Below the pieces are notes generated by a model. That model saw only the letters and a program-made list of their open reading frames with translations, made no database searches and was not told the origin of the DNA. Shown piece after piece: positions 11,847 to 22,360 of a stretch of DNA of 64,000 nucleotides. Every line of letters begins with the position of its first letter. Position 1 is the first letter of the stretch. The DNA is from Eurosta solidaginis. Lineage: Eukaryota > Arthropoda > Insecta > Diptera > Tephritidae. Location: positions 237,832,978 through 237,896,977 of the forward strand of contig NC_090320.1 in NCBI RefSeq assembly GCF_040869045.1. The letters are read 5' to 3'. Both the position numbers and the translations under genes were made by a program.

Positions 11847-12035
11847 TCAACATAATGGACATGAGTCATGGTCAGTAAGCCAAATCGTTAGACATGACCG
11901 ATGAAAACCGTGCATACATGGGGTAGACACAAAATTAAAATTCGTTGTTTCGTCATTACAAATAGAGCAGATGTTACAGGGAGTGGCGAGATTAGCCAAA
12001 TGCTCTTCGCTATTCCGTACTGACTTCTTGTTCAA
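11847..12035 (-). pseudogene. RING-H2 finger at the 5' end of the gypsy element
   Basis: The frame contains a complete RING-H2 pattern: C23-x2-C26-x13-C40-x-H42-x2-H45-x2-C48-x10-C59-x2-C62, reading CSICNDETT...CMHGFHRSC...CPLC. All eight zinc ligands are present. The frame opens after TAA with no ATG and ends in TGA right after the last Cys. The downstream linker to gag is in the same frame and is interrupted by that TGA and a second stop near 11730. It lies between the primer site and gag, so it looks like an N-terminal extension or an extra ORF of the retroelement. The family is known for E3 ubiquitin ligases; activity here is inference. Confidence 0.8.
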
Positions 12036-12544
12036 TTAACGACTTATACGGTTTTAAAAATTTATTTCCAGTTAAATGTTGTTTTTTTTTTGTAATTTTT
12101 CGTGTGGTTAATCGAAAATAATTGCTTTCAAGTCTTGTGAGTTTAGGTAATCGGTGGTTCATATAAAGAGAGTTTGTTTTATACGTTTATTGTTTATGCA
12201 TTTCGAAATGGTCACATGATAGCTGGAGCAAACAAAAAACATGTGGTTATGCTATTTTATCAATAAGCATTTCCTTAGAACGCGTTCAATTTGATAAAAA
12301 GGGCAAAATCCAATTTTACAAATATTTCAATTTAACTACTGGTAAGTTATACCAAGACTAGTATACAAATTAATTCCAAGCAGCCAAAGAGATGAAGTTA
12401 TTCATAAAATACTCATGCATGACTTATACTAGTTTGTTAGGTGGACGACCTATCGCATCCAAACTAATTCCGACACTAGTAAGATCAAGCATTTTGAAAT
12501 AAGTACGGCCTGAGAAAGCGTGTTTAAAACATCTTATTCTTCCA
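12036..12544 (-). other. Gypsy 5' leader, no ORF
   Basis: About 500 bp between the primer binding site and the RING frame. AT-rich, with no coding frame. It corresponds in position to the 5' untranslated leader where packaging signals would lie. Confidence 0.6.
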
Positions 12545-12566
12545 GGGCCCCACACGTTGGGCGCCA
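12545..12566 (-). promoter_or_regulatory. Primer binding site, tRNA-Lys type
   Basis: The minus strand reads TGGCGCCCAACGTGTGGGGC, starting 5 bp inside the LTR end at 12572. It matches the familiar tRNA-Lys(1,2) primer site TGGCGCCCAACGTGGGGC except for two extra bases (TG) in the middle. This fixes the LTR edge and the minus-strand orientation. Confidence 0.88.
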
Positions 12567-12571
12567 TTTAT

Positions 12572-13181
12572 TGTTATAATTATACTTCATTGTATTTTAC
12601 CGGTTCATACGGATGCGGTAGGGGCTCGAAGCGCGCGTGCATGCTTGCTCTATCCAGGCTTAGTCACTCGGATTGTCGGGGTTCTTGCTCCTTACGCCCT
12701 ACCATAATACTTATATATAACAACATTATTTCATGCACTTAGTTGGTCGAGACCAAAGGTGGAACTACAACTACAGCAAAATAAATAACTTTTGCACTCA
12801 GCCTTTTTCATATATCTACGGACGGACAGACTTGTGTTGCATAAAACTTAAATAAAACGGACCGACTAATGAATTATAATAATTACGATATTGTTGAATA
12901 TCATCAATACCAAAATGACAGAAGCTCTATGCAGAGGGAATACAAATGCATAAACAAATAAAACAAAACAAAACAATATTTTGTCGAATGTTGGCTAAAG
13001 ATGGGTTTTCGCCTCCTTGTCATCTCTCCTTCCCTTCCCAACCATTGCACTGAGAGTTAAATATGCTCTCCCGTACCCAACCGAAAAAAAAATAAACCAA
13101 AAACTACATTTCACTCACGAGACTTACATGATCTCTTAGACTTTATTCATATTATATACTAACATCAACATTACTCATTCA
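12572..13181 (-). repeat. 5' LTR of the minus-strand gypsy element, 610 bp
   Basis: The plus strand begins TGTTATAATTATAC and ends ACTCATTCA, so the element reads TGAATGAG...TATAACA with TG/CA termini. It is adjacent to the primer binding site. The flank at 13182 resumes gypsy integrase coding sequence of another element, so the right junction is exact. The target duplication cannot be confirmed because the left flank is outside the window. Confidence 0.92.
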
Positions 13182-13759
13182 TTATTGTGGAACGTTTCAA
13201 TAGAACATTGGAGGAGCATTTAAGGAAAGTAGTAGACAAGTACCATAAGGACTGGGATATACACATATCATTATTCTTGATGGCCTACCGATCGCCAGTA
13301 CATGAGACAACGGGCCAAACTCCCGCAAAGGTAATTTTTTGCAATGACCTTCGACTGCCAGCTGATATGTAGTATGGGATAGATGCCGATGCGGAGAGAA
13401 ATCTCAAGAAATCCACAGGTGTCTTGGAAGAAGAGCTGAGAGAGATACAAGATCTGGTAAGGCAACCAGCCAAGATTATGAGTGGCAAGATGAAAGCGAG
13501 GTACGATAAAGCAATTAATTCGGAAGGGTTTCAGGAAGGAGATTTGGAGCTGTTATAAAACCCACAACGAAAAAAAGGTTTGTCCCCGAAATTGCAGTGT
13601 AATTGGGAAGGCCCATACAAAGTTGTAAAACGGATCAACGATGTAGTGTACCGCATACAATCCATTGGGAAACCACGAACCAAAATGAAAGTGGTTCATT
13701 TGGAAAGGCTGGCAGCGTTTAGATCGAGATATTTGTCTGATCGAGACGATCAGACTTAG
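13182..13759 (+). pseudogene. pol: Gypsy pol C-terminus (host element of the insertion)
   Basis: From 13187 the frame reads VERFNRTLEEHLRKVV..., the integrase helix carrying the catalytic Glu, then AYRSPVHETTGQTPAKVIF, an RYD segment, and the GPY/F module (NWEGPYKVVKRINDVVYRIQ). It ends at TAG 13757-13759. Two in-frame stops (at about 13371 and 13556) show decay. The 5' part of the element is separated from it by the minus-strand insertion and lies left of the window. Different in sequence from the minus-strand pol. Confidence 0.93.
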
Positions 13760-13770
13760 GTGGAGGGCAG
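13758..13770 (+). promoter_or_regulatory. Polypurine tract
   Basis: AGGTGGAGGGCAG lies directly before the LTR start TGTGACGAAT and directly after the pol stop, the position of the plus-strand primer. Confidence 0.85.
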
Positions 13771-14302
13771 TGTGACGAATATGAGTGACACAAAGTGATA
13801 CCCACATCCCTAGTCTGATGCTAAGTAAATGAAGACACAACAACAATAAAGCAGACAGTCACTTGTATCTACATAAACGAATCAATCATTATGTCTACAC
13901 ATATGTACGTACACGCAGCTGAGAAGCAACGCACGACCACATGCATATATCTGAGGTACTCCCGAAAGTATGCAATGAGAGAAGCTATAAAATCGTGCAA
14001 TTGTAGTTACAGCTGAGAAATTTGATAGCTGATGGCCAACTAGTAGATTCTGGAAATGGAAGCGCCTAGAAGATGCGAACGAGGAAATCAGAGAGTATAA
14101 AAGGCAACAACAGTAGAGGCGCAATAATTCAGTTTTAATTAAGCACGCAATCTGTCGGGCAATAGTAAAGTTATTTATAGTGAAGTACTTTAATAAAGGC
14201 CATTTTGCATTATTAAATATTGGAGTTATTTATTCAACAGTTTAGTGATTCGAACTTAGCAGAAGGTTGCAAATAAGAGGATTTACAAGTAAATTCGTTA
14301 CA
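13771..14302 (+). repeat. 3' LTR of the plus-strand gypsy element, 532 bp
   Basis: Begins TGTGACGAAT and ends ATTCGTTACA; the ends are inverted repeats of each other with one mismatch. It includes a TATAAAAGGC promoter-like stretch at about 14097. An ATGT microsatellite follows. Confidence 0.9.
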
Positions 14303-14351
14303 ATATGTATGTATGTATGTATTAGTATTAATCCAATGTATGTATATTTTC

Positions 14352-14520
14352 TTTATATGATGAGTTTTCCTCTGTAGCTTAGTAGTTTCAGAATTCGACG
14401 GTCAACAAGACACTGCCTTATAACGTCTCGGCATGAAAATGATAAACATGGTTTCATTGGGCCACTTAAGGGCAGTGCGCTGTCACAATGTCCACGAAAT
14501 AAAAAATAAGGTATCCCAGA
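14352..14520 (-). repeat. Dispersed repeat F, copy 1
   Basis: Matches 58842-58980. Shared blocks include TGATGAG-TTTCCTCTGT, CACTGCCT, ACGTCTCGGCA-type, TTTCATTGGGCCACTTAAGG and CAGTGCGCTGTCACAATGTCC. On the minus strand both copies can be read as a similar peptide (CDSALPLSGPMKP-like). The family is not recognised. Confidence 0.65.
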
Positions 14521-14859
14521 CACATTTTCAAAGACGCCATATTTCAGGACTTGATTCAAAAACGCCCAATTGCAGAACTCGGTTGAAGCACGTTTTTTGA
14601 ATAAAGCTCTGAAGTTGGGCGTTCTACAAATAAATACTAAGATGGGGCGTTTGAGAAATGACAGTTGATCAGCAACTACCACTTGCTTAGCAAGTTACTA
14701 CCTTTTTTTTCGCTCCACCCTAATATAGGCGCGCAAAAATTTTTACACTTACGCATCTGGCACTAATCTACATAAAGCCGAAACTGCAAGTAAATAAACA
14801 TATCTACATATGAAATCACATATGTAAAAATAAAAAGTGATTTTGAAATGCATATATAT
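14521..14859. other. No gene seen
   Basis: Low-complexity AT-rich sequence with a few short palindromic phrases (GTTGGGCG and similar around 14560-14650). Nothing recognisable. Confidence 0.6.
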
Positions 14860-15240
14860 TGTAACGAGTTTTGGAGATTTCTGATAAGGATCGAATCGCT
14901 GAACTGTCGACTAAATAACTCCAATATTCAGTATTGCAAAATGGTCTTTATTTAGAATAATTTGGGATTAGTAAAATTATACTTCACTTCACAACTAATA
15001 ATGTGTTTTAATCAAACTGATTACTGATTCCTCAGCTTGCGCTGCTTTTATATTCTCTGTTGCCTCGTTCGCCTATTTCACCTAGGGTCAAGACTTTTAA
15101 CTAGCAGCCTTCTTGAACAGTTGTGTCTCCTGCTTGGTTAGTTAGTTATATGTGACAAACACACACATATAAAACAACTTACATAACAACTTATTCTTTT
15201 AGCTGATGACTACACATGTGTATGTGAGATAATTTCTATC
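14860..15240 (-). repeat. Partial gypsy LTR, related to 13771-14302
   Basis: Starts TGTAACGAGTTTTGG, the inverted LTR end. Read on the minus strand it shares AATAAAGACCATTTTGCAAT and TATTGGAGTTATTTA with the 13771-14302 LTR. The other LTR end (ATTCGTCACA type) is not found, so it is truncated or diverged near 15240. No internal sequence is attached: a solo or fragment LTR. Confidence 0.75.
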
Positions 15241-15419
15241 CCTGCAAAAAGTCGTGCAATAAATCCCTAAAGAGAGCGGTCTGCGGTTGATCTCATTTGC
15301 CCACATTGCGGTATAATTGATCCCCTCTATCTAGTCCGTTTTGGGTACATTTGGCATCAGCCAGTTTGAAATTGATGTAAATTGAAGAAAAATACAAACA
15401 GCAACATACAATAAAATAA
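15241..15419. other. No gene seen
   Basis: Short unassigned spacer between the LTR fragment and an A2 element; it contains only a spurious 60-codon frame. Confidence 0.5.
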
Positions 15420-16173
15420 CAAGTAAGGAAAGCTAAGTTCGGGTGAAACCGAACATTACATACCCAGCTATACACTTGAAATGCTGTTCTATTATGAACT
15501 AATGTTTCTTCGAAACATAGAAAATTGCTTAGTCATAAAAGGGGCGGTGCCACGCCCATTTTTTTAAATTTGAAGTTATCCTATTTATTGTTATAAATCC
15601 ACTTGGGAAATTAAATACCATTGATATAAAGCTCTTTGTTGCAAAGATATAGCTTATTTTATTCGTCCACGACTATTTTAAAAATATTTTATTTAAAAGT
15701 GGGCGTGGTCCTTAACCGATTTCGTTAATATTTCTTCAAAGCACTCCTTATAGTAAAGGCAACCTCTCTGAAGAATTTTGTTACGGTCTCAATATCAGTC
15801 CACACGTCAAATTTCAACATTCTAGGTGTATTATTTACTAAATAATCAGTTTTTTTTGTTTTCCAAAATGTTATATATATAAAAAGTGGGCGTGGTTATC
15901 ATCCGATTTCGCTCAATATCAATTTATTCTGGGTCCATATAAGCTCGTGTACAAAATTTGGTGAATATATCTCAATATTTACTCAAGTTATCGTGTTAAC
16001 GGACAGACGGACGGACGGACGGACGGACATGGCTCAATCAAATTTTTTTTCGATACTGATGATTTTTATATATGGAAGTCTATATCTATCTCGATTCCTT
16101 TATACCTATACAACCAACCGTTATCCAATCAAAGTAATAATACCCTCTGTACAAGTACAGCTGGGTATAAAAA
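15420..16173 (+). mobile_element. Family A2 element, complete short copy without array
   Basis: CAAGTAAGGAAAG at 15420, hairpin GTTCGG-GTGAAA-CCGAAC at 15437-15454, and subterminal repeat ATACCCAGCT at 15460-15469. The other end has AGCTGGGTAT at 16159-16168, the exact reverse complement, inside a hairpin ATACCC/GGGTAT with inner stem CTGTAC-AA-GTACAG (16140-16168), then AAAAAG. It contains GGGCGTGG motifs and a (GGAC)n tract at 16001-16027. It is the cleanest copy for judging the family's ends. Confidence 0.88.
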
Positions 16174-16303
16174 GTCGCTGGTTATGTGTGTGAAATATTC
16201 TTTGTTACCTTCTAGGTGTGTGTGTGTAAATTTTGTCCATTTATTTAGTAGCAGCATACATAGTTATGTATAGAACTGCTAATATTCCCCACAATAACGT
16301 AGC

Positions 16304-16640
16304 TTAGGTTAGGTTAGGTTAGTTCAACCTGTCCATGAGGACCTCACATAGACTGATTGAGTCTGTAGTGTTACCAGAAGTTTCTTTTAACGACCAAACT
16401 GAAAAACCCTGTCAAAAACCAGGACTTATGTTATAAAATAATTCCGTCCTCTTGGCAAATACTAGAAGCTTCCTAGGACTTAAGCCACTTGCTGCTTCTA
16501 GATCTGACAGCTGGATCACTCCTAATAGCTGGAGTCTTAGCCTGGCAAATGCAGGGCACGAGCACAGAACGTGCTCGATCGTTTCCTCCTCCAACCCGCA
16601 CTTCCTACATCTGCCATCACTGACCAAGCCTAATTAACTC
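16304..16640 (-). pseudogene. 3' end of a non-LTR retrotransposon (R1/I-like)
   Basis: A minus-strand frame (16412-16627) carries the C-terminal zinc motif seen after RT/RNase H in R1- and I-type LINEs: CRKCGLEEETIEHVLCSCPAF followed by an ARLRLQLLG helix. The 3' UTR runs left to a (TTAGG)n-like tail at 16304-16322. The copy is 5'-truncated at about 16640. A second, more diverged copy is at 43503-43775. Confidence 0.75.
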
Positions 16641-16885
16641 GTACCTTAAATGTGGCTATTTTAGGATGAGGCTGGGACTAGTTTAAAGAGGGTCTGTAAT
16701 TTCAAGGAACCTTAACCGTCTAAAAATATTATAAAAATTGATGTACTTCTAACTAGGGATAGGAAGCTTGTTGCAACTGATCCTAGAAAGTATTTATTTT
16801 GAGACTAAGTCACGGCTGCTCTAATAAGAGGCTGATATCGAATATTGATCCGGGTAGTTAAAAACATACATACATACATACATAC

Positions 16886-18934
16886 TAGAGATATACGCCG
16901 CCGATAAACGCCTCCGCCGCTGATTTTGGTCGTTTTTCTCATGCCGCCGCCGAATGTCAAAAACATCAGCGCGGCGGCGGCGGCGTCCGGCGCATTACTA
17001 TATTTTCTACTCATTTAAGACTTTATAGGCCATTTATTGTTCATGTCGAAAATTGGTCGGATATGGTCGAAAGTGGTATCAACGGATGCGCATCACTACC
17101 AGTTATAAGAAGCTAATTGCGAAATTTAACTCTTTCCACCCATTCAAAAGTTATTTAAAATAAAAACAGGCATTTTCGATGTTAGCTTAATTCGGACTTA
17201 GCACCACCAAATTAACCAAGTTATTAAAACAAAACACTACAAGAAAAGTTATATAATAAATTTATATGCTCACTTTGCATATGTTTTTCAAAAAATTAAT
17301 AATGAACAATGAATTCAAATAAAATGACCCAATGCGAACATATTTTCAAATTTTCCTCAAGTTATATTGCGATTGGCTGAAAGAATAAGTGAAATAAATA
17401 ATGCAAAATCCTTTAGTAAGTTCTAGGGGCATACATAAGTTGAGGATATATGTACGTATGAGAAGGGTTTGAAAAATCACTTGGGCTTACATTCAATCCT
17501 CTCTTGTTTATTTGTGAAACTATACAATAGCGGCTGAAATGTTAATTTTGATTTTCACACTTCATCCTTCAATACCCAAGTCTCCCGGTTTGACATTTGA
17601 GTGAATCACATTGGATATAGTCTATCATAATAATATCACCTACACGATACGGCTCCTGTTACAAATGTGAATACGTAGGCACATATATTTACCAGGTGAG
17701 GCTTTTTCCTTCGCACTTAAAGTTGTGAAGCAAAAGCTTTCCCAAGACAGTCGAACTAAAGACGGTGTGTGCTACTACCCTAACGAAGTGGACAATCGAA
17801 CTAGTCTGAAAACTGAAGCTACGCGGTCATCTATAATGAGCTCTTATATCATAAGGCCGGAAAACAGCAGTTAACATCTTTCAACTTAAAATCGTTCGAC
17901 TTTCATTCTAAAATATCGTTTTAATTTACGAAGACTATTGAAATCAATGTTGTGAACACAAACGTCTGCAAACTTTGGTCTAAATTATTCAGGGTCCTAG
18001 TAAAATTTTAATTATGTAGATGTCCCGATGATTATACGATTTTTACGTTGAGTTACGCAATGACATCCACTTAGACTGCTTATGATTTCGAGGGCGGCAT
18101 CCTTGGCCGAATAGTCACTCCCTAACGCTTCAAGGTGTTTCTCTGGTGTAGCTCGGCAGCATAGCGCGACAAAAGCATCCGTTGGAAAGTCTTCGGAGCT
18201 ACACCTAGAGCTTCTAGGAAAGTTACTTCGACGAGGGTATGAGTTCGAAGTCGCAGTCCTATAGCTTCTGTGCTGGCATATGGTGTGAGGGTCAGGAGGC
18301 GTGGTAGCGATTGGTGGTCGGGATTGGTACTGTTCGAACATCGGAAATTGTAGCTCTTAAAAACAGCCGAAAAACTGGAGGCGTCCTGTGCCACGAGAGT
18401 CATGGGTATTAGTAGACCATTAATACCAACCGTAAGTCGCCTTTGTGCGTGAGCGCCAAGGAGGCACAAATGATTTAAAGAAATTGTGTTCGCGACGATT
18501 ATTAGGAGTTATCCCTAGGTGAAACTAAGCTTTGCACAAGATATACACACAAAAGTGTGACTATTTTATGTATCTCTATTTCTTTTCAGCAGACGCAGCA
18601 GTACCAATTCCAAATATCGGGGCTAGGTACGACGCCTCTCTGGGTAAGCGAACGAGGAACAATCCCTCCGCAAGGAGCTACTCCTGAAAGTTTTTGAACG
18701 GTCTGCGAGATTTTGATGCAAAAACCCCAGATCTTTCCGAAATGGCCGACACGTTGATTCCCTTAAATACATACAAACAAAACCTTTCCTAAATATTATT
18801 TTTTTAAATAAAAAAATCAAGCTTTTTAAAATAAGAACACCGGCGTACTCCGGCGCGCCGCCCGCGCCACCGACGCCGGTATAAAATAGAGCCTACGCCG
18901 CCGCCGCCGATAAGGTGATCGGCGTAAAGCTCTA
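16886..18934. mobile_element. hAT-like non-autonomous transposon with GC-rich ends
   Basis: Left end TAGAGATATACGCCGCCGAT, right end (reverse complement) TAGAGCTTTACGCCGATC: inverted TAGAG...TACGCCG termini. The flanking 8-bp sequences are ATACATAC (16878-16885) and ATATATAC (18935-18942), a target duplication with one mismatch. TAGAG/CAGAG ends and 8-bp duplications are hallmarks of hAT elements. Both subterminal regions are CCG/CGG-rich (16895-16995, 18838-18920) in an otherwise AT-rich element. No hAT transposase is recognisable. Two minus-strand ORFs (18012-18341, 18122-18469) overlap and have no known motif. Confidence 0.7.
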
Positions 18935-19133
18935 ATATATACATGCTAACAATTAATACACTCTTTATAAGTATCTCACACTTCGTGCAACGCCCTTTTT
19001 GTTCATATTCTTTAAAATAGATTTACTTTCTGTTAATTCACACTTTGATAACAAAAAAAAATCGTATTTTTAGCTCTGCTGCACTTCAAGTGTTGCCTGA
19101 ACAAAGTTGTCGGTTGTTAAGAATTTTACACCG

Positions 19134-19376
19134 TTTTTATACTCAGCGTGCTTTGCACACAGAGTATATTGACTTTGATTGGATAAAGGTTGGTTGTACA
19201 GGTATGAGGAATGGAGATAGATATAGACTTCCATATATCAAAATCATCACTGTCGAAAAACATTTGATTGAGCCATGTCCCTCCGTCCGTTCGTCCATCT
19301 GCCCGTTAACACGATCACTTGAGTAAATATTGAGATATCTTCACCAAATTTAGTACACGAGCTTATTTGGACCCAC
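19134..19376 (-). mobile_element. Family A3 fragment (terminal 240 bp)
   Basis: Begins TTTTTATACTCAGCGTGC, with hairpin TATACTC/GAGTATA and an inner stem GTGC/GCAC in place of TGAGC/GCTCA. It continues through the CCGTCCGTTCGTCC microsatellite and breaks off at the block CGAGCTTATTTGGACCCAC. Its subterminal repeat ATACTCAGCGTG pairs with the CACGCTGAGTAT seen at the other end of the A3 copies at about 24650 and 27150. Confidence 0.8.
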
Positions 19377-19756
19377 ACTCAGAGAAAACATACTGTAATA
19401 TTAACCAAATTAGGGGTTGAGACAACAGATTTGTTAAAACAACAGATGCTTATCGGTTGGCCAAATTTCAACAGTTTTACTGTTGAATTCACAAAATTAC
19501 TGTTCACTTACTTTTTTTGTAACTAGTTGGTTCAACAGTTCATCTGGTAATTGTTAACAGTTTAGACGGTTATTTTGCCATATTATTATGTGTAAATAAA
19601 TGTTTAAGCTGTTCATTTAAATGCAAAAAATGCAGTTGATTTAAGAGAAAATGTGTTTTTGTGGAAAGTCAAAACTGTTGTTTTTTAAATTTTCAAAATG
19701 ATTAAATACACGGAATGGATATATATTCTAATTTTTTTCACGCATTTATTTTACAT
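19377..19756. repeat. MITE-like AT-rich segment
   Basis: Starts CACTCAGAGAAAACATACTG, resembling the CACTGAAAGAAA end of the TA-flanked element at 61432-62210, and contains repeated CAACAG phrases as that element does. No matching right end is found, so the boundaries are uncertain. Confidence 0.35.
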
Positions 19757-22226
19757 ATTTTTATACTCAGTTGAGCAGAGCTCACAGAGTATATTAACTT
19801 TGATTGCTTAACGGTTGGTTGTACAGGTATAAAGGAATCGAGATAGATATAGACTTCCATATATCAAAATCATCAGTATCGAAAAAAAATTTGATTGAGC
19901 CATGTCCGTCCGTCCGTCCGTCCGTCCGTCTGTCCGTTAACACGATAACTTGAGTAAATTTTGAGGTATCTTGATGAAATTGGTATGCAGGTTCCTGGGC
20001 ACTCATCTCAGATCGCTATTTAAAATGGACGATATCGGACAATAACCACGCCCACTTTTTCGATATCGAAAATTTTGAAAAATCGAAAAAGTGCGATAAT
20101 TCATTACCAAATACGCATTAAGCGATGAAACGTGGTAGGTGAGTTGAGCTTATGACGCAGAATAGAAAACTACTAAAATATTGGACAATGGGCGTGGCAA
20201 CGCCCACTTTTAAATGAAGGTAATTTAGAAGTTTTGCAAGCTGTAATTTGGCAGTCGTTGAAGATATCATGATGAAGTTTGGCAGGAACCTTACTCTTAT
20301 TACTTTATGTCTGCTTAATAAAAATTGGCAAAATCGGAGAACGACCACTTTTTAAAAAAAAATTTTTTTAAATTCAAATTTTAAAAGAAAAGTTTATATC
20401 TTTACAGCATATAAGTAAATTATGCCAAAATTCAACTCCAGTAATGACATGGTGTCAAAATACAAAAATAAAAGAAAATTTCAAAATGGGCGTGGCTCCG
20501 CCCTTTTTCATTTAATTTGTCTAGGATGCTTTTAATGCCATAAGTGGAACAAAAATTAACCAATCATTGTGAAATTTGGTAGAGGCTTAGCTCCTAGGAC
20601 GATAACTGTTTTCTGTGAAAAAGGGCGAAATCGGTTGAAGCCACGCCCAGTTTTTATACACAGTCGACCGTCTGTCCTTCCGCTCGGCCTTTAACACGAT
20701 AACTTGAGCAAAAATCGATATATCTTTACTAAACTCAGTTCACGTACTTATCTGAACTCACTTTGTATTGGTGTGAAAAATGGCCGAAATCCGACTATGA
20801 CCACGCCCACTTTTTCGATATCGAAAATTACGAAAAATGAAAATAATGCCATAATTCTATACCAAATACGAAAAAAGGGATGAAACATGGTAATTGTATT
20901 GGTCTATTGACGCAAAATATAACTTTAGAAAAAACTTGGTAAAATGGGTGTGACACCTACCATATTAAGTAGAATAAAATGAAAAAGTTTTGCAGGGCGA
21001 AATCAAAAGCCCTTGGAATCTTGGAAGGAATACTGTACGTGGTATTACATATATAAATAAATTAGCGGTACCCGACAGATGATGTTCTGGATCACACTGG
21101 TCCACATTTTGGTAGATATCTCGAAAACGCCTTCACATATACAACTAAGGGGCACTCCCTTTTAAAACCCTCATTAATACCTTTAATTTGATACCCATAT
21201 CGTACAAACGCATTATAGAGTCACCCCTGGTCCACGTATATGGTGATATCTCGAAAAGGCGTCCACATATAGAACTAAGGCCCACTCCTTTTTAAAATAT
21301 TCATTAACACCTTTCATTTGATACCCATATCGTACGAAAAAATTCTAGAGTCGCCCCTGGCCCACCTTTATGGCGATATTTCGAAAAGGCGTCCACCTAT
21401 AGAACTAAGGTCCACGTCCTTTTAAAATACTCATTAACACCTTTCATTTGATACCCATATCGTACAAACAAATTCTAGAGTCACCCCTGGTCCACCTTTA
21501 TGGCGATATCTCGAAAAGGCGTCCACATATAGAACTAAGGCCCACGCCCTCTTAAAATACTCATTAACACCTTTCATTTGAAACTCATATCGTACAAACA
21601 AATTCTAGAGTCACGCCTGGTCCATCTTTATGGCGATATCTCGAAAAGGCGTCCATGTATAGAACTTAGGGCCACGCCCTTTTCAAATACTCGTTAATAC
21701 CTTTCATTTGATACCCATATCGTACAAAATAAATTCTAGAGTCACCCCTGGTCCACCTTTATGGCGATATCTTGAAAAGGCATCGACCTATAGAACTAAG
21801 GCCTACGCCCTTTTAAAATACTCATTACCACCTTTCATTTGATACCCATATCGTACAAAAAAAATTCACCTTTATGGCGATATCTAGAAAAGGCGTCCAC
21901 CTATAGAACTTAGGCCCACTCCCTTTTAAAATTATGATTAACACATTTCATTTGATACCCATATCGTACAAACAAATTCTAGAGTCAGGCCTGGTCCACC
22001 TTTATGGCGATATCCCTAAATGGCGACCATCTATAGAACTATGGCCCACTTCCTCTTAAAATACTCTTTAATACCTTCCATTTGATACACATGTCATACA
22101 AACACATTCCAGGGTTACCCTAGGTTCTTTTTACAACATGGTGATTTTCCCTTACTTTGTCTCCACAGCTCTCAGCTGAGTATGTAATGTTCGGTTACAC
22201 CCGAACTTAGCCTTCCTTACTTGTTA
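19757..22226 (-). mobile_element. Family A1 element, copy 3
   Basis: Left end TTTTATACTCAGTTGAGC, right end CTCAGCTGAGTATG, GTTCGG-TTACAC-CCGAAC and CCTTCCTTACTTGTT. The internal order is CCGT microsatellite, CCACGCCCAC modules, then about seven 130-bp units (21120-22080). The ORFs at 19794-20006 and 20118-20348 are translations of the same non-coding blocks seen in every copy. Confidence 0.88.
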
Positions 22227-22360
22227 GTTATGAAATATGTATATTTAAAAACAATAATTAACTGTGTTTAAAATAACTTATACACACTGGGTGGCTATTG
22301 AACAAAAACTTGTATTAATTTTAAAATTGCATTTTACATTTTAAATACTTAAATAAATCA
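22227..22360. other. No gene seen
   Basis: Short AT-rich spacer between the A1 element and the pseudogene stop codon. Confidence 0.5.

Noticed and set aside
18012..18469. Two minus-strand ORFs as hAT transposase
   Set aside because: They overlap in different frames and no hAT catalytic or dimerisation motif can be seen.
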